From JAFAMS01 sp049520515 (GTDB lineage Bacteria; Vulcanimicrobiota; Vulcanimicrobiia; Vulcanimicrobiales; Vulcanimicrobiaceae): a stretch of DNA of 64,000 nt. The notes under the pieces were generated by a model. That model searched no databases. It was given only the letters and a program-made list of their open reading frames with translations, and had not been told where the DNA came from. A program made the position numbers and the translations under genes. Shown one piece after another: positions 16,271-23,981 of the stretch; position 1 is the first letter of the stretch, and the number at the start of each line of letters is the position of its first letter. Location of the stretch: assembly GCA_049520515.1 (NCBI GenBank), contig JBEKPS010000003.1, positions 310,001 to 374,000 on the forward strand. The letters run 5' to 3'.

Positions 16271-17497
16271 CTAACCGCGATTCACTTTCGCCAAGATCTC
16301 GGCCGGGTCGCTCGTGCTGAAGGCCGTCGCAAGAATGCGCTGACGAATTTCGGCGGCGGTTACGGCGGCGCTGACGCCGTGCCCAAGCATGTCGCCGATC
16401 GATACGACGATCTCACCATCCGGAATCGTAAACGCATCGTACCAGTCGCCGCCGACGAGCGCTTCGCGTCCGGCAGTGAGATAGAGTGCATCGAATGTTA
16501 CGTCGCGATGTTCAGGAAGGCGCTTGGGAAGAAATGCGCCCTGCAGCCTGCGCGCAATCTGCGTCGCATTCTCCAGTTCGCGCTGCTCCGCGTCGTGTCG
16601 CATTTCGTCGGCGAGCTCGCGCTCGGATGTAACCGCGCCGAGAATTAGTCCGGTGATCGACAGCACTGCCATGAGTGTCATCAGATATGCGAGGCGTTGA
16701 TCGAGCGTACCACCCGCGAAGGGACCGATCTCGTGTTGCGTTCCGATGATCGCGATCAACGAGACGAGGACGACGGCCGTCGACGTGACGCGTTGCTTAA
16801 AGCGCAAACCCGACCAGATGATGGCCGGGAAGACCAAGAATCCTAGTCGCAGGTTGTTGAGGAAACCGAGCCACGCAACGATCAGCAACGCGACCGGGAA
16901 AGCGAGCATTTCGATCGTTCGGCCTTGTGCGATACGAACGTCGCGCGACCCAATCCACGTCAGCAAGAACGGCGCAAAGAGCAAGACGCCCATCGCGTCG
17001 CCGTCCCACCAGGTTCGCCAGACGACAGCGTACGCGTGCCAAGGAACGATCCCCGCGCTCGCCAGCCAAATGACGCCGTTTGTCGCGGTGACGATCATCG
17101 CGAGCGCGCCGAAGCCCGCCAGCTGCAACACGTCGTTGACGCGCTCGAGCCGCGGATCGAATCCACTGCGCCGCAGCCAATAGACCGCTAAAAGAGGCCC
17201 GAGCGTGTTTCCGAGGGATATGCCAAGCGCCGTATGGACGGGTTCATGCGTCATCAGATTCGCAAAAAACGCGCCGATCATGACGCCAGGCCATAAACTC
17301 ATCCCGCCCAGGAGTAGCGCAACGACGGCGATCCCGCTCGGCGGCCAAACTGCGGTGACCTGCTTTACGGAGAACGCCAGCGAGAAGCCGATCTTCGCGA
17401 ACACGACATATGCAATCGCGACGATGAGGACTGCAAACGCATAACGAACGCCGTTCTCGCGGCCGGAAAATGAAAAACTCGACACGTTCTTACCCAC
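16271..17497 (-). CDS. MASE1 membrane sensor with truncated SpoIIE phosphatase domain
   Basis: A roughly 408-residue protein. The N-terminal ~300 residues form the eight-helix MASE1 sensor, with V-W-P-P-S-G-I-A motif in helix 2-3 and N-T-L-G-P-L-L-A-V-Y. A coiled linker rich in E-L-A-D-E-M-R-H leads to the SpoIIE start: L-Q-x-A-F-L-P, VGGDWYDAF (first metal Asp), and I-G-D-M-L-G-H-G (second metal motif). The chain then stops at V-N-R-G, before the AGH and YTDG motifs, which persist out of frame downstream. The product therefore lacks about half of the phosphatase domain and should be inactive as a phosphatase, though the sensor could remain. GTG 17497 was chosen to avoid overlap with the divergent TPR gene; upstream starts exist. 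Confidence 0.78.
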   Translation of the reverse strand: MGKNVSSFSFSGRENGVRYAFAVLIVAIAYVVFAKIGFSLAFSVKQVTAVWPPSGIAVVALLLGGMSLWPGVMIGAFFANLMTHEPVHTALGISLGNTLGPLLAVYWLRRSGFDPRLERVNDVLQLAGFGALAMIVTATNGVIWLASAGIVPWHAYAVVWRTWWDGDAMGVLLFAPFLLTWIGSRDVRIAQGRTIEMLAFPVALLIVAWLGFLNNLRLGFLVFPAIIWSGLRFKQRVTSTAVVLVSLIAIIGTQHEIGPFAGGTLDQRLAYLMTLMAVLSITGLILGAVTSERELADEMRHDAEQRELENATQIARRLQGAFLPKRLPEHRDVTFDALYLTAGREALVGGDWYDAFTIPDGEIVVSIGDMLGHGVSAAVTAAEIRQRILATAFSTSDPAEILAKVNRG

Positions 17498-17516
17498 GGA
17501 CGGGTTCGCGTTAGGT

Positions 17517-18953
17517 ATGGAGCACCCCCCGTTTAGCGCGACCGTCGAAAACGCGTTACGCGACGTCGAACGCCGGATCAAAGCCGATCCGGCCTCTATC
17601 GATCTGCGCTACGAACGCGCGAGCTTGCTCGAAGTGCTCGGTCATATGGAGCTCGCGCGTATGGTGTACGCCGGCATTCTCGCAAAGCAACCCGGCGATG
17701 CCCGCGCGCTAAATGCGATCGGGCGTTTGCATTATAAGGCTGGCGCACGGACGGCAGCCCAAGCAGCGTTTGCCGAAGCAGCGAGCAAGCATCCCGACGA
17801 CATCGCCAGTCACGTTAATCTCGCGTATACGTTCGTATCTACCAGCCGGTTCGAGGACGCACGCCGTCATTACGCTCGCGCGCTCGACCTCGATCCCGAG
17901 CATCCAATGGCGCATCAGGGGCTTGCGTACGTTCTCGACGAGCTGGGCGACACTGAAGGCGCCAACAAACATCGTGTCTCGGGCTTCCGTGAAGCGATTT
18001 CGGAGGGTTCGTATCGCGGCGATGGCGAGCCAGTACGCGTTTTGCTGCTCTGTTCGGCGCTCGGAGGGACGGTTTCGACTGCGCAGTTTCTCGACGAGCG
18101 TATCTTCCTCACGACGGTGCTTGTTGTCGAGCTCTTCCATGACGCTGTGCCGCTGCCGCCACACCACGTCGTCTTCAACGCGATCGGCGATGCGGATCGC
18201 TGTGCGGAAGCGCTCGCTAGGGCGAAAGAGATTCTGGCGCTTACCGACGCTCCGGTCGTGAATCAACCGGATCATGTTCTCGCGACGGGACGCCTGCAGA
18301 ATGCTGCGCGGTTGCGCGTTCTGAGCGGTGTCGTAACGCCGCAGATCCGTCAGTTCGGACGCTCGGAATTAAGCAAGGTGTCGTTCGCGTATCCGATCAT
18401 GCTGCGCGCGCCTGGGTTTCACACCGGCCGGTTCTTCGTCAAGGTCGATCGAGCCGAGGATCTCGCCGCGGCGATCGACGGCCTTCCCGGTGAGACCTTA
18501 CTGTCGCTCGAGTATCTCGACGGACGCGGCACTGACGGTAAATACCGCAAGTTTCGCGTCATCATGGTCGATGGAGAACTCTATCCGCTGCACCTTGCAA
18601 TTTCATCCGATTGGAAAGTGCACTACGGATCCGCGCAAATGAACGATGTCGCGCATCGTGGGGAAGAAGAGCGCTTTCTCTCCGACATGCCGGCGTTTCT
18701 CGGCGAGCATACGATGTCCGCACTCCGGAGCATCGTCGATGCGATGGGTCTCGAATTCGGCGGCATCGACTTCGGCGTCGATGCAAATGGAAACGTCTTG
18801 CTCTACGAATCCAATGCGACGATGACCGTCGTCATTCCCGAAAAGCACGACACCGCGACGTATCGCCGGCTTCCTGCCGAGCGAATCGTGCTCGCGGTGA
18901 TCAAGATGCTCGCGCGACTAAGCGTGCGCGTTGACGGCTTGCGAAGTCCCTGA
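17517..18953 (+). CDS. TPR protein fused to an ATP-grasp-like domain
   Basis: A 478-residue cytosolic protein. Residues about 25-155 contain three to four tetratricopeptide repeats (for example S-H-V-N-L-A-Y-T-F-V-x-x-x-R-F-E-D-A-R-R-H-Y-A-R-A). After a linker at V-R-V-L-L-L-C-S-A-L-G, the C-terminal half resembles ATP-grasp enzymes: P-I-M-L-R-A-P-G-x-H-T-G, L-S-L-E-Y-L-D-G, Y-R-K-F-R-V-I-M-V-D-G near 345, and the Mg-binding GLEFGGIDFGVD...LLYESNAT at the end, comparable to the D-x-x-x-x-E-x-N of RimK-like ligases. It could ligate an amino acid or similar to a protein or small molecule; the substrate is unknown. It is divergent from MASE1-SpoIIE with only about 20 bases between starts. Confidence 0.72.
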   Translation: MEHPPFSATVENALRDVERRIKADPASIDLRYERASLLEVLGHMELARMVYAGILAKQPGDARALNAIGRLHYKAGARTAAQAAFAEAASKHPDDIASHVNLAYTFVSTSRFEDARRHYARALDLDPEHPMAHQGLAYVLDELGDTEGANKHRVSGFREAISEGSYRGDGEPVRVLLLCSALGGTVSTAQFLDERIFLTTVLVVELFHDAVPLPPHHVVFNAIGDADRCAEALARAKEILALTDAPVVNQPDHVLATGRLQNAARLRVLSGVVTPQIRQFGRSELSKVSFAYPIMLRAPGFHTGRFFVKVDRAEDLAAAIDGLPGETLLSLEYLDGRGTDGKYRKFRVIMVDGELYPLHLAISSDWKVHYGSAQMNDVAHRGEEERFLSDMPAFLGEHTMSALRSIVDAMGLEFGGIDFGVDANGNVLLYESNATMTVVIPEKHDTATYRRLPAERIVLAVIKMLARLSVRVDGLRSP

Positions 18954-19298
18954 GAAGACTGCTTCGGTGGCTGCACCGTGCGAGTTGTAGCTGGGCAGCG
19001 CCGAAGTCTTCAACGACTCTTGCGGGAGCGGCAGCTCGTAATACTGTTGGAGCGGCACGCTGTCGTGTGAAGAAGTCGTTGCGCTTTGAGGCGTCGAGGA
19101 TTGACCGCTCGCCGCTTGTTGCGGGGAACTGACAACCGACGCGATTTGTGCGCGTGCTTCGATCGGGCTGAGCATCCCGGATTGCATCTCTGATAGGATC
19201 TGCTCTATCTGCGCGCTTTGGGCGCTGGACAGATTCAGATCCGCTAGGGAGTTGCTCCCGACGCTCGATGAGGTTCCGTTTACTACCGCAAGTGACAT
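18918..19298 (-). CDS. Ser/Gln-rich hypothetical protein
   Basis: A 126-residue protein starting at ATG 19298 with GAGAG upstream. No signal peptide or membrane helix. The only structured-looking part is residues 15-50 (LADLNLSSAQSAQIEQILSE then M-Q-S-G-M-L-S-P-I-E-A-R-A-Q-I), a helix-turn-helix hairpin with an S-S-A-Q-S-A-Q pattern; the rest is low-complexity Ser, Gln and Ala. This resembles flagellar or secretion-associated small proteins only loosely, and I do not assign a function. It overlaps the 3' end of the TPR/ATP-grasp gene by 36 bases on the opposite strand. Confidence 0.55.
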   Translation of the reverse strand: MSLAVVNGTSSSVGSNSLADLNLSSAQSAQIEQILSEMQSGMLSPIEARAQIASVVSSPQQAASGQSSTPQSATTSSHDSVPLQQYYELPLPQESLKTSALPSYNSHGAATEAVFSGTSQAVNAHA

Positions 19299-19451
19299 TG
19301 TGGCTCTCAAACTTCCGTGTAATAGAGTCAGCTGGTCTTGCAATTTGTATCGGCGTCCCAGGGTGGGTTCTTTAGCTTCCGGGGGGATGATTTTAGGGGG
19401 GCGGCCCCTTCGGAGGCACCCCTAAATCAGAGACTGAACCGAGGGCGAGGG

Positions 19452-19877
19452 ATGGCAAGCGGAGCACCAGCCGACTCGATCTGCAGCGACGGAGTGGCGA
19501 TCGTCCGCGAGTTTCTGGCCGTGCCGAAAAACGCGGCCGCCGGGCGGGCCGTCCTACGCTCGTTTCTCGAGGAGTGCGCGGTCAAGCCCGAGTGGATCCA
19601 CGAGGTCATGATTGCCGGCGGCGAGGCCCTCGCGAACGTCGTCCAGCACGCCTACCCGGTCGGCACGCGGGGCAAGATGGTGCTTTCGATCTACTGCTGC
19701 ACCGAGCACAAGGTCGTCGCCCTACAAGTCCGCGACCGCGGCAGGGGCACGATGACCGACGAGAGCGATCTTCCCTCGCGTCGCGGGTTCGGGCACCTCA
19801 TCATGCGGGCGCTCGCCGAAGCCGTCTCGATCGAAACCGCCGAGGGGACGACGGTGACGATGGTCTTTAAAAAATAG
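19452..19877 (+). CDS. RsbW-like anti-sigma factor serine kinase (HATPase_c)
   Basis: A 141-residue stand-alone GHKL ATPase domain. The N box is G-G-E-A-L-A-N-V-V-Q-H-A-Y-P near residue 57, the G1 box is V-R-D-R-G-R-G and the G2-like segment R-R-G-F-G-H-L-I-M-R follows; the end T-V-T-M-V-F-K-K is typical. RsbW/SpoIIAB-type proteins bind a sigma factor and phosphorylate a STAS antagonist. The ATG at 19452 follows GAGGG; an open frame reaches further upstream to 19338 but is not conserved-looking. The STAS gene at 12677 and SpoIIE genes at 16271 and 33542 are candidate partners. The leader has a 7-bp hairpin (19393-19399 with 19419-19425). Confidence 0.87.
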   Translation: MASGAPADSICSDGVAIVREFLAVPKNAAAGRAVLRSFLEECAVKPEWIHEVMIAGGEALANVVQHAYPVGTRGKMVLSIYCCTEHKVVALQVRDRGRGTMTDESDLPSRRGFGHLIMRALAEAVSIETAEGTTVTMVFKK

Positions 19878-20727
19878 AGGCCGGCGCTTCGACCGCAAGG
19901 GCGAAGGCTGACGGCGTTTCCCCGGGGGCGTCGGCCTGGGCGAATTCGGGCTCGGCCGGCACGTGCTCGGCGGGTTGCGCGTCGCGAACGCGGCGCTTGC
20001 GCAACAGCTTGGCGCGATTCGGATTTGCGCGAATGAGTCCCAGAATCGTGCGTAAGTAGGCGTCGACCACATTGAGGAGCTGTCCGGTCGTCAGCGATAG
20101 TCGCATGACGCCCGCCGACGCGCCGTTGGGCCCGGGCGTATTGTCGGTATGCGCGATCATCAGGTCGCTTGGCGACTGAGCGACGCGAGCGTCGTTCGTT
20201 GCCGACTCGGATTGGTGCGTAAACACCATGTCGTGAACGTGCGCGAACGCGGCGTTAAAACCGTCAGGAATTACGATTCCGCGCCGCTCCGCAAACTCCG
20301 AAAAGTTCGCGCGCAGTTTGTCGTGCGTGCGGATCGAGAGCTTGGGCTCGGAACCGAAATAGAGCTCGACGTATTGCGCGACGCGCTCGAGGACAATTTT
20401 TGCAAAGAGATAGAACGTTTCGAGATCGACGTGCGCGACGTCGAGCAAGTCGCCCATGTCGGCGTCCATTGTCGCCATCTCCTCATCGTACGTGATCGCG
20501 CCGCCTTCAAAAGCGGGATCCATCCGTGCGATGAGCTGCGCTAAAAGCTCTTTATAATGCTTGGCGGTCGGGACGTGGCGCTCGTGGATGAGCTCGAGGT
20601 AACGATAGCCGCGCAGAATGTGGCCGAACGACCCATGCAAGGCCGCCGCATCCCGGCTGGAGTGGCTCGAAAGCCGGTCCCATTCGGCCTTCTGAAAAGA
20701 AAAGAGCTCGTCGCCCAGAGCTTCCAT
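19867..20727 (-). CDS. Hypothetical helical protein
   Basis: A 286-residue soluble protein not recognised. Residues 1-205 are mostly alpha-helical with motifs such as S-F-G-H-I-L-R-G-Y-R-Y-L, a D-L-L-D-V-A-H-V-D-L-E-T-F-Y-L-F-A-K segment and A-F-A-H-V-H-D-M-V. The C-terminal 60 residues have a basic stretch (A-K-L-L-R-K-R-R-V-R) and an acidic/proline tail. The His/Asp/Glu-rich helices might bind metal, but no pattern is decisive. ATG 20727 is preceded by AAGGCGG. The gene ends inside the convergent RsbW-like gene (11-base overlap) and starts 12 bases after the stop of the aspartyl-protease gene, so the latter two probably form an operon. Confidence 0.6.
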   Translation of the reverse strand: MEALGDELFSFQKAEWDRLSSHSSRDAAALHGSFGHILRGYRYLELIHERHVPTAKHYKELLAQLIARMDPAFEGGAITYDEEMATMDADMGDLLDVAHVDLETFYLFAKIVLERVAQYVELYFGSEPKLSIRTHDKLRANFSEFAERRGIVIPDGFNAAFAHVHDMVFTHQSESATNDARVAQSPSDLMIAHTDNTPGPNGASAGVMRLSLTTGQLLNVVDAYLRTILGLIRANPNRAKLLRKRRVRDAQPAEHVPAEPEFAQADAPGETPSAFALAVEAPASIF

Positions 20728-20738
20728 TACGCCGCCTT

Positions 20739-22151
20739 TCAACGAGGCGGACGCACGCTCATGCGGAGTTCTGTATAGTCCAGGTCAAACGCGAAATGCG
20801 ATAGGAATGCACTCCCCACGCGCGATGCCGGCGACCGGGGGGCGTTCGTCACATCGGCGAGGACGTTCGTGAGCGAAATACCGGCAAATTCGACCTGTCC
20901 GATGTGTCCGACGGCTCGCGTTGCGACCCCGCCGACGCCGACGATATTGGTCCGCGCCTTGGTGACGATCAGATCGGGGCGAGCTCGGGCGAACTCCTTG
21001 GACAGATCGATCGATGCGTTATCGCCAGTATCGAGAACGAAGCTCTCAGCGCTCCCCTCAAGCCGGATCGGTACCGAGGGCGTGAACCCATCGAAGGTGA
21101 GTGGGACGTGCGTCCCCTCAATCTGCGAGCCGGGAGGGTCGAAGGCGATCGTGCGGTGCTGCGGGTCGACGTGGACGATCGCTCGAGCGATGGCATCTGA
21201 CCCGACTATCACGTCAGCGCCGAAGCCCCCGACGTCCGGCAGGATCGCAAAGAGGGCCGGTCCGATCCGCATCGAGCCGAGCGTGAGCGAGTCGGCACGA
21301 ACGACGCCGCTGCTCATGGTACCCAGCCCCTCCAGCTCCATCTCACCGACGAGCTTCTTGCCGAGCTGGTCGGCAAGATCCAAGCTCATTGCGAGCCCAG
21401 GGGCTCCGGTGTCGAGAACACAGCGGGCCACCACGTTCTCGATCCGGCAGGGGAAACGCGGGAGAATCCCCGCCTCGAGTGCTAGCGTCTCGTGCCCTCG
21501 GGCAAAGGTAACCGGCGGTCCCGAAGGCGCTATCAGCGGCGTATCGACGACGCGGCGGTCCTCGAAGGTCTCGCTTGTCCCGTCCCCTCGCGAGATATTG
21601 AACGGAAGCATAAGGGGGCCAACCCGCCGCTGGTCCTCATAGCGGTAGATGGCGTCATGCCCTTGAGCGACGCCGACCAGGAGCCCACTCGCCGTATCGA
21701 GCAGCGCGTCGAGCTCGGCACCGTGCGGCGCGGTCACGGCATAGGGCGCAACCTCGGCGTCTCCCATCCGGCGCTGGGCAAGCGCGACCACCGTGCCGCC
21801 ATTCGCGGTGAAGGCCGGCGAGGTAAACGCGTACGAGACGATCGCGCGCAAGGTGGTTTGCAATGGATCGAGCTCCGTCGATTGCAAAACCGGCGTTTCG
21901 TTATACCAGAAGAATGAGACGCGAGCTCGCGCGGCGTTCACGACCGTCCCTTGACACACCACACCCCTGCAGCGGCGCGTCACCACGGTTTCGCCTTCCT
22001 CGTCTACTTGCGTTTGCGTGCCGGCGATGCGACTGACGATGTGAAAGCGCCACGGCGAGCCCGATGATTGCGCAGCGAGCAGCAGCAAATCGGATTTGAC
22101 CGGAGTAGCTCCGACCAGGAGCACGACTGCAAGCAGGCACAACCAACGCAC
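20739..22151 (-). CDS. Secreted retropepsin-like protein with two aspartyl-protease domains
   Basis: About 470 residues. A hydrophobic N-terminal segment (W-L-C-L-L-A-V-V-L-L-V-G-A) is a signal peptide. An uncharacterised N-terminal region of ~215 residues is followed by two retropepsin-like half-domains: C-V-L-D-T-G-A-P-G near residue 265 and F-V-L-D-T-G-D-N-A near 395, each with the catalytic D-T-G and a later hydrophobic-hydrophobic-G strand (V-I-V-G-S-D). The first active-site loop reads DTGAPG and the second DTGDNA, so the first is nearer consensus. Function would be processing of extracytoplasmic proteins. GTG 22151 is chosen at the signal peptide; starts further upstream exist but overlap the divergent gene. 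Confidence 0.78.
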   Translation of the reverse strand: MRWLCLLAVVLLVGATPVKSDLLLLAAQSSGSPWRFHIVSRIAGTQTQVDEEGETVVTRRCRGVVCQGTVVNAARARVSFFWYNETPVLQSTELDPLQTTLRAIVSYAFTSPAFTANGGTVVALAQRRMGDAEVAPYAVTAPHGAELDALLDTASGLLVGVAQGHDAIYRYEDQRRVGPLMLPFNISRGDGTSETFEDRRVVDTPLIAPSGPPVTFARGHETLALEAGILPRFPCRIENVVARCVLDTGAPGLAMSLDLADQLGKKLVGEMELEGLGTMSSGVVRADSLTLGSMRIGPALFAILPDVGGFGADVIVGSDAIARAIVHVDPQHRTIAFDPPGSQIEGTHVPLTFDGFTPSVPIRLEGSAESFVLDTGDNASIDLSKEFARARPDLIVTKARTNIVGVGGVATRAVGHIGQVEFAGISLTNVLADVTNAPRSPASRVGSAFLSHFAFDLDYTELRMSVRPPR

Positions 22152-22155
22152 GAAG

Positions 22156-22449
22156 ATGGACTTGCGGCCGCTGGACGGATACCTCCTCGACGGAAAGCCC
22201 TCGAAGCGCGAAGCGATCGAGCACATCCTGCGCGATCGTCTCGACGATCCGCGTGCAGCGCCATTCTATCGAGCCTTCACCGCCATCGGTGAGCGCGCGG
22301 CTGATGAAGCATTAATCGCGATTCGCGCGCTGGCGGCTGGAAAGACTCCTGAAGACGCGCTCATTCGCAGGTTGCGCGATCTTGCCCGAGCCGTTCGAGC
22401 CGGCGAGGGAAACGAGCCGCGCGAGGCGTTTCTGCGTGAGCTTTCATAG
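22156..22449 (+). CDS. Small helical hypothetical protein preceding nagZ
   Basis: A 97-residue, charged, alpha-helical protein (repeated E-A/A-E, R-D-R-L-D-D, A-R-A-V-R-A-G-E patterns) without membrane segment. It is not a family I recognise. The ATG lies five bases from the likely start of the divergent aspartyl-protease gene, and its 3' end overlaps the nagZ start by 14 bases, suggesting it is the first gene of the cell-wall recycling operon. Open frame extends upstream to 22096, but that part is antisense to the signal peptide of the neighbour and is probably not translated. Confidence 0.6.
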   Translation: MDLRPLDGYLLDGKPSKREAIEHILRDRLDDPRAAPFYRAFTAIGERAADEALIAIRALAAGKTPEDALIRRLRDLARAVRAGEGNEPREAFLRELS

Positions 22450-23911
22450 CCTTGCTGCGCAAGTAGTCTGCACCGGTTTTACTGGAACGAGTGAGGCTGA
22501 TGCCCCGCTCGAGCGGATGGCGAATCTCGGCATTCGCGCGACGATACTATTTCCGCGAAATCTCGAGCATCCCGAGCAGGTCCAGCAACTAACCTCCGCT
22601 CTGCAACGGGCACTCGGAGATACGGCGCCTGCGTTGATCGGAATCGACCAGGAAGGCGGCGCCGTTGCTCGCCTGCGTGAGGGTGTCGTTGCGCTTCCCT
22701 CGATGATGGCGCTTGGAGCGACGCGCGACGTCGATTTGGCGCGCCGCGCGGCTAGACGCTTGGGCTGCGACCTGCGCGCGCTCGGCATTAATCTCAATTT
22801 TGCACCGGTGCTCGATCTTGCGCTGGAGCCCGGCAACACGGTTATCGGGACGCGTTCGTTCGGTGGCGACCCGCACACCGTCTCTGAATTTGGACACGCG
22901 TTTGCAGTTGGCTTGCGTAGCGGCGGCGTGGTTGCCGTTGGGAAACATTTCCCCGGACACGGCGCGACTGCGACGGACTCACACGTCGCGCGACCCGTAG
23001 TCGCCGTCGACGCGGCGACGCTTCGCGCGCGCGATCTCATTCCGTTCGCGGACGCGATCGGTGCCGGAATCTCTGCGCTCATGACCGCGCACGTTCTCGT
23101 TCCGTCGCTCGATCCGGACTTGCCCGCGACGATGTCACGCGTGATTCTGCACGATCTGCTGCGCGACGAACTCCATTTTTGCGGTGCGCTGTTCAGTGAT
23201 TGCTTCGAGATGGCGGCGCTCGGCGAAGCGGATGCATCGCTCGCGCCTCGCGCGCTCGGTGCGGGCGTCGATTGCATTTTGATTTCGCATCGGCTCGATC
23301 TCGCCGAGGCGTCAATCGAGGCAATCGTCCAAGCCGTCGAGACGGGCATGCTGTCGTCCGAGCGTCTGTCGGAAGCGGCAGCGCGGATGAGGGCGCTGCG
23401 GGCATCGATTGGTCCAAATCCATCGCAAGATGAGGATGCGAGGGTTGGCGACGCGGCGGTTGGCAGAGAGATTGCGCGCAAGGCGGTCACAGTCGTGCGC
23501 GGCAGCATCGGGCTCGAAGCGCGCGAGCCGGTAACCGTCATCTCCTTCGAGCAAGACGAACCCGCGTCGTTATCGAGCGCGCTTCGCAAGCGCGGACACA
23601 AGAGCGAGATCATGCGCGTCTCGCTCGAACCACGCGTCGACGAGCTGGAGCTTTTGGAGATGGTAATCGCCGGAATGCCCGGAAGGCAAATTGTCATCGT
23701 GATGCGACGTGCTCATCTGCATCCGGGTCAAGCAGCCGCCATAACGCGCTTACTGCTGGCTGCACCGGACTCCATCCTCATCTCTGCGCGCGAGCCGTAC
23801 GATGCGTCGCTCTTCGAACGCGCCAAAAATCTCGCGTGTATCTACAACGACACGGAGGTCAGTATCGAAGGCCTAGCCGACGTGATGACCGCTCGCGCTG
23901 CAAACGCCTGA
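22436..23911 (+). CDS. nagZ: Beta-N-acetylglucosaminidase (glycoside hydrolase family 3)
   Basis: A 491-residue GH3 enzyme that removes GlcNAc from muropeptides (GlcNAc-anhydroMurNAc). Signatures are G-I-D-Q-E-G-G near residue 74, the NagZ-type catalytic loop KHFPGHGATATDSH near 180-193 whose His-Asp pair acts as acid/base, and the nucleophile in F-S-D-C-F-E-M near 260. The C-terminal ~140 residues form the second domain found in Gram-positive NagZ-like proteins such as YbbD. GTG 22436 sits just upstream of the domain; no signal peptide is evident, so cytosolic action is likely. It heads a run with a YbbE-like hydrolase, AnmK, GlcNAc kinase and MurQ. Confidence 0.9.
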   Translation: MSFHSLAAQVVCTGFTGTSEADAPLERMANLGIRATILFPRNLEHPEQVQQLTSALQRALGDTAPALIGIDQEGGAVARLREGVVALPSMMALGATRDVDLARRAARRLGCDLRALGINLNFAPVLDLALEPGNTVIGTRSFGGDPHTVSEFGHAFAVGLRSGGVVAVGKHFPGHGATATDSHVARPVVAVDAATLRARDLIPFADAIGAGISALMTAHVLVPSLDPDLPATMSRVILHDLLRDELHFCGALFSDCFEMAALGEADASLAPRALGAGVDCILISHRLDLAEASIEAIVQAVETGMLSSERLSEAAARMRALRASIGPNPSQDEDARVGDAAVGREIARKAVTVVRGSIGLEAREPVTVISFEQDEPASLSSALRKRGHKSEIMRVSLEPRVDELELLEMVIAGMPGRQIVIVMRRAHLHPGQAAAITRLLLAAPDSILISAREPYDASLFERAKNLACIYNDTEVSIEGLADVMTARAANA

Positions 23912-23981
23912 CGCAGCGCTGCGCGCAGCGGTCGGAACGCGTCTCTCCGCCGCCGTCCTGCGGGTCGAGCACCGCGGAGAG

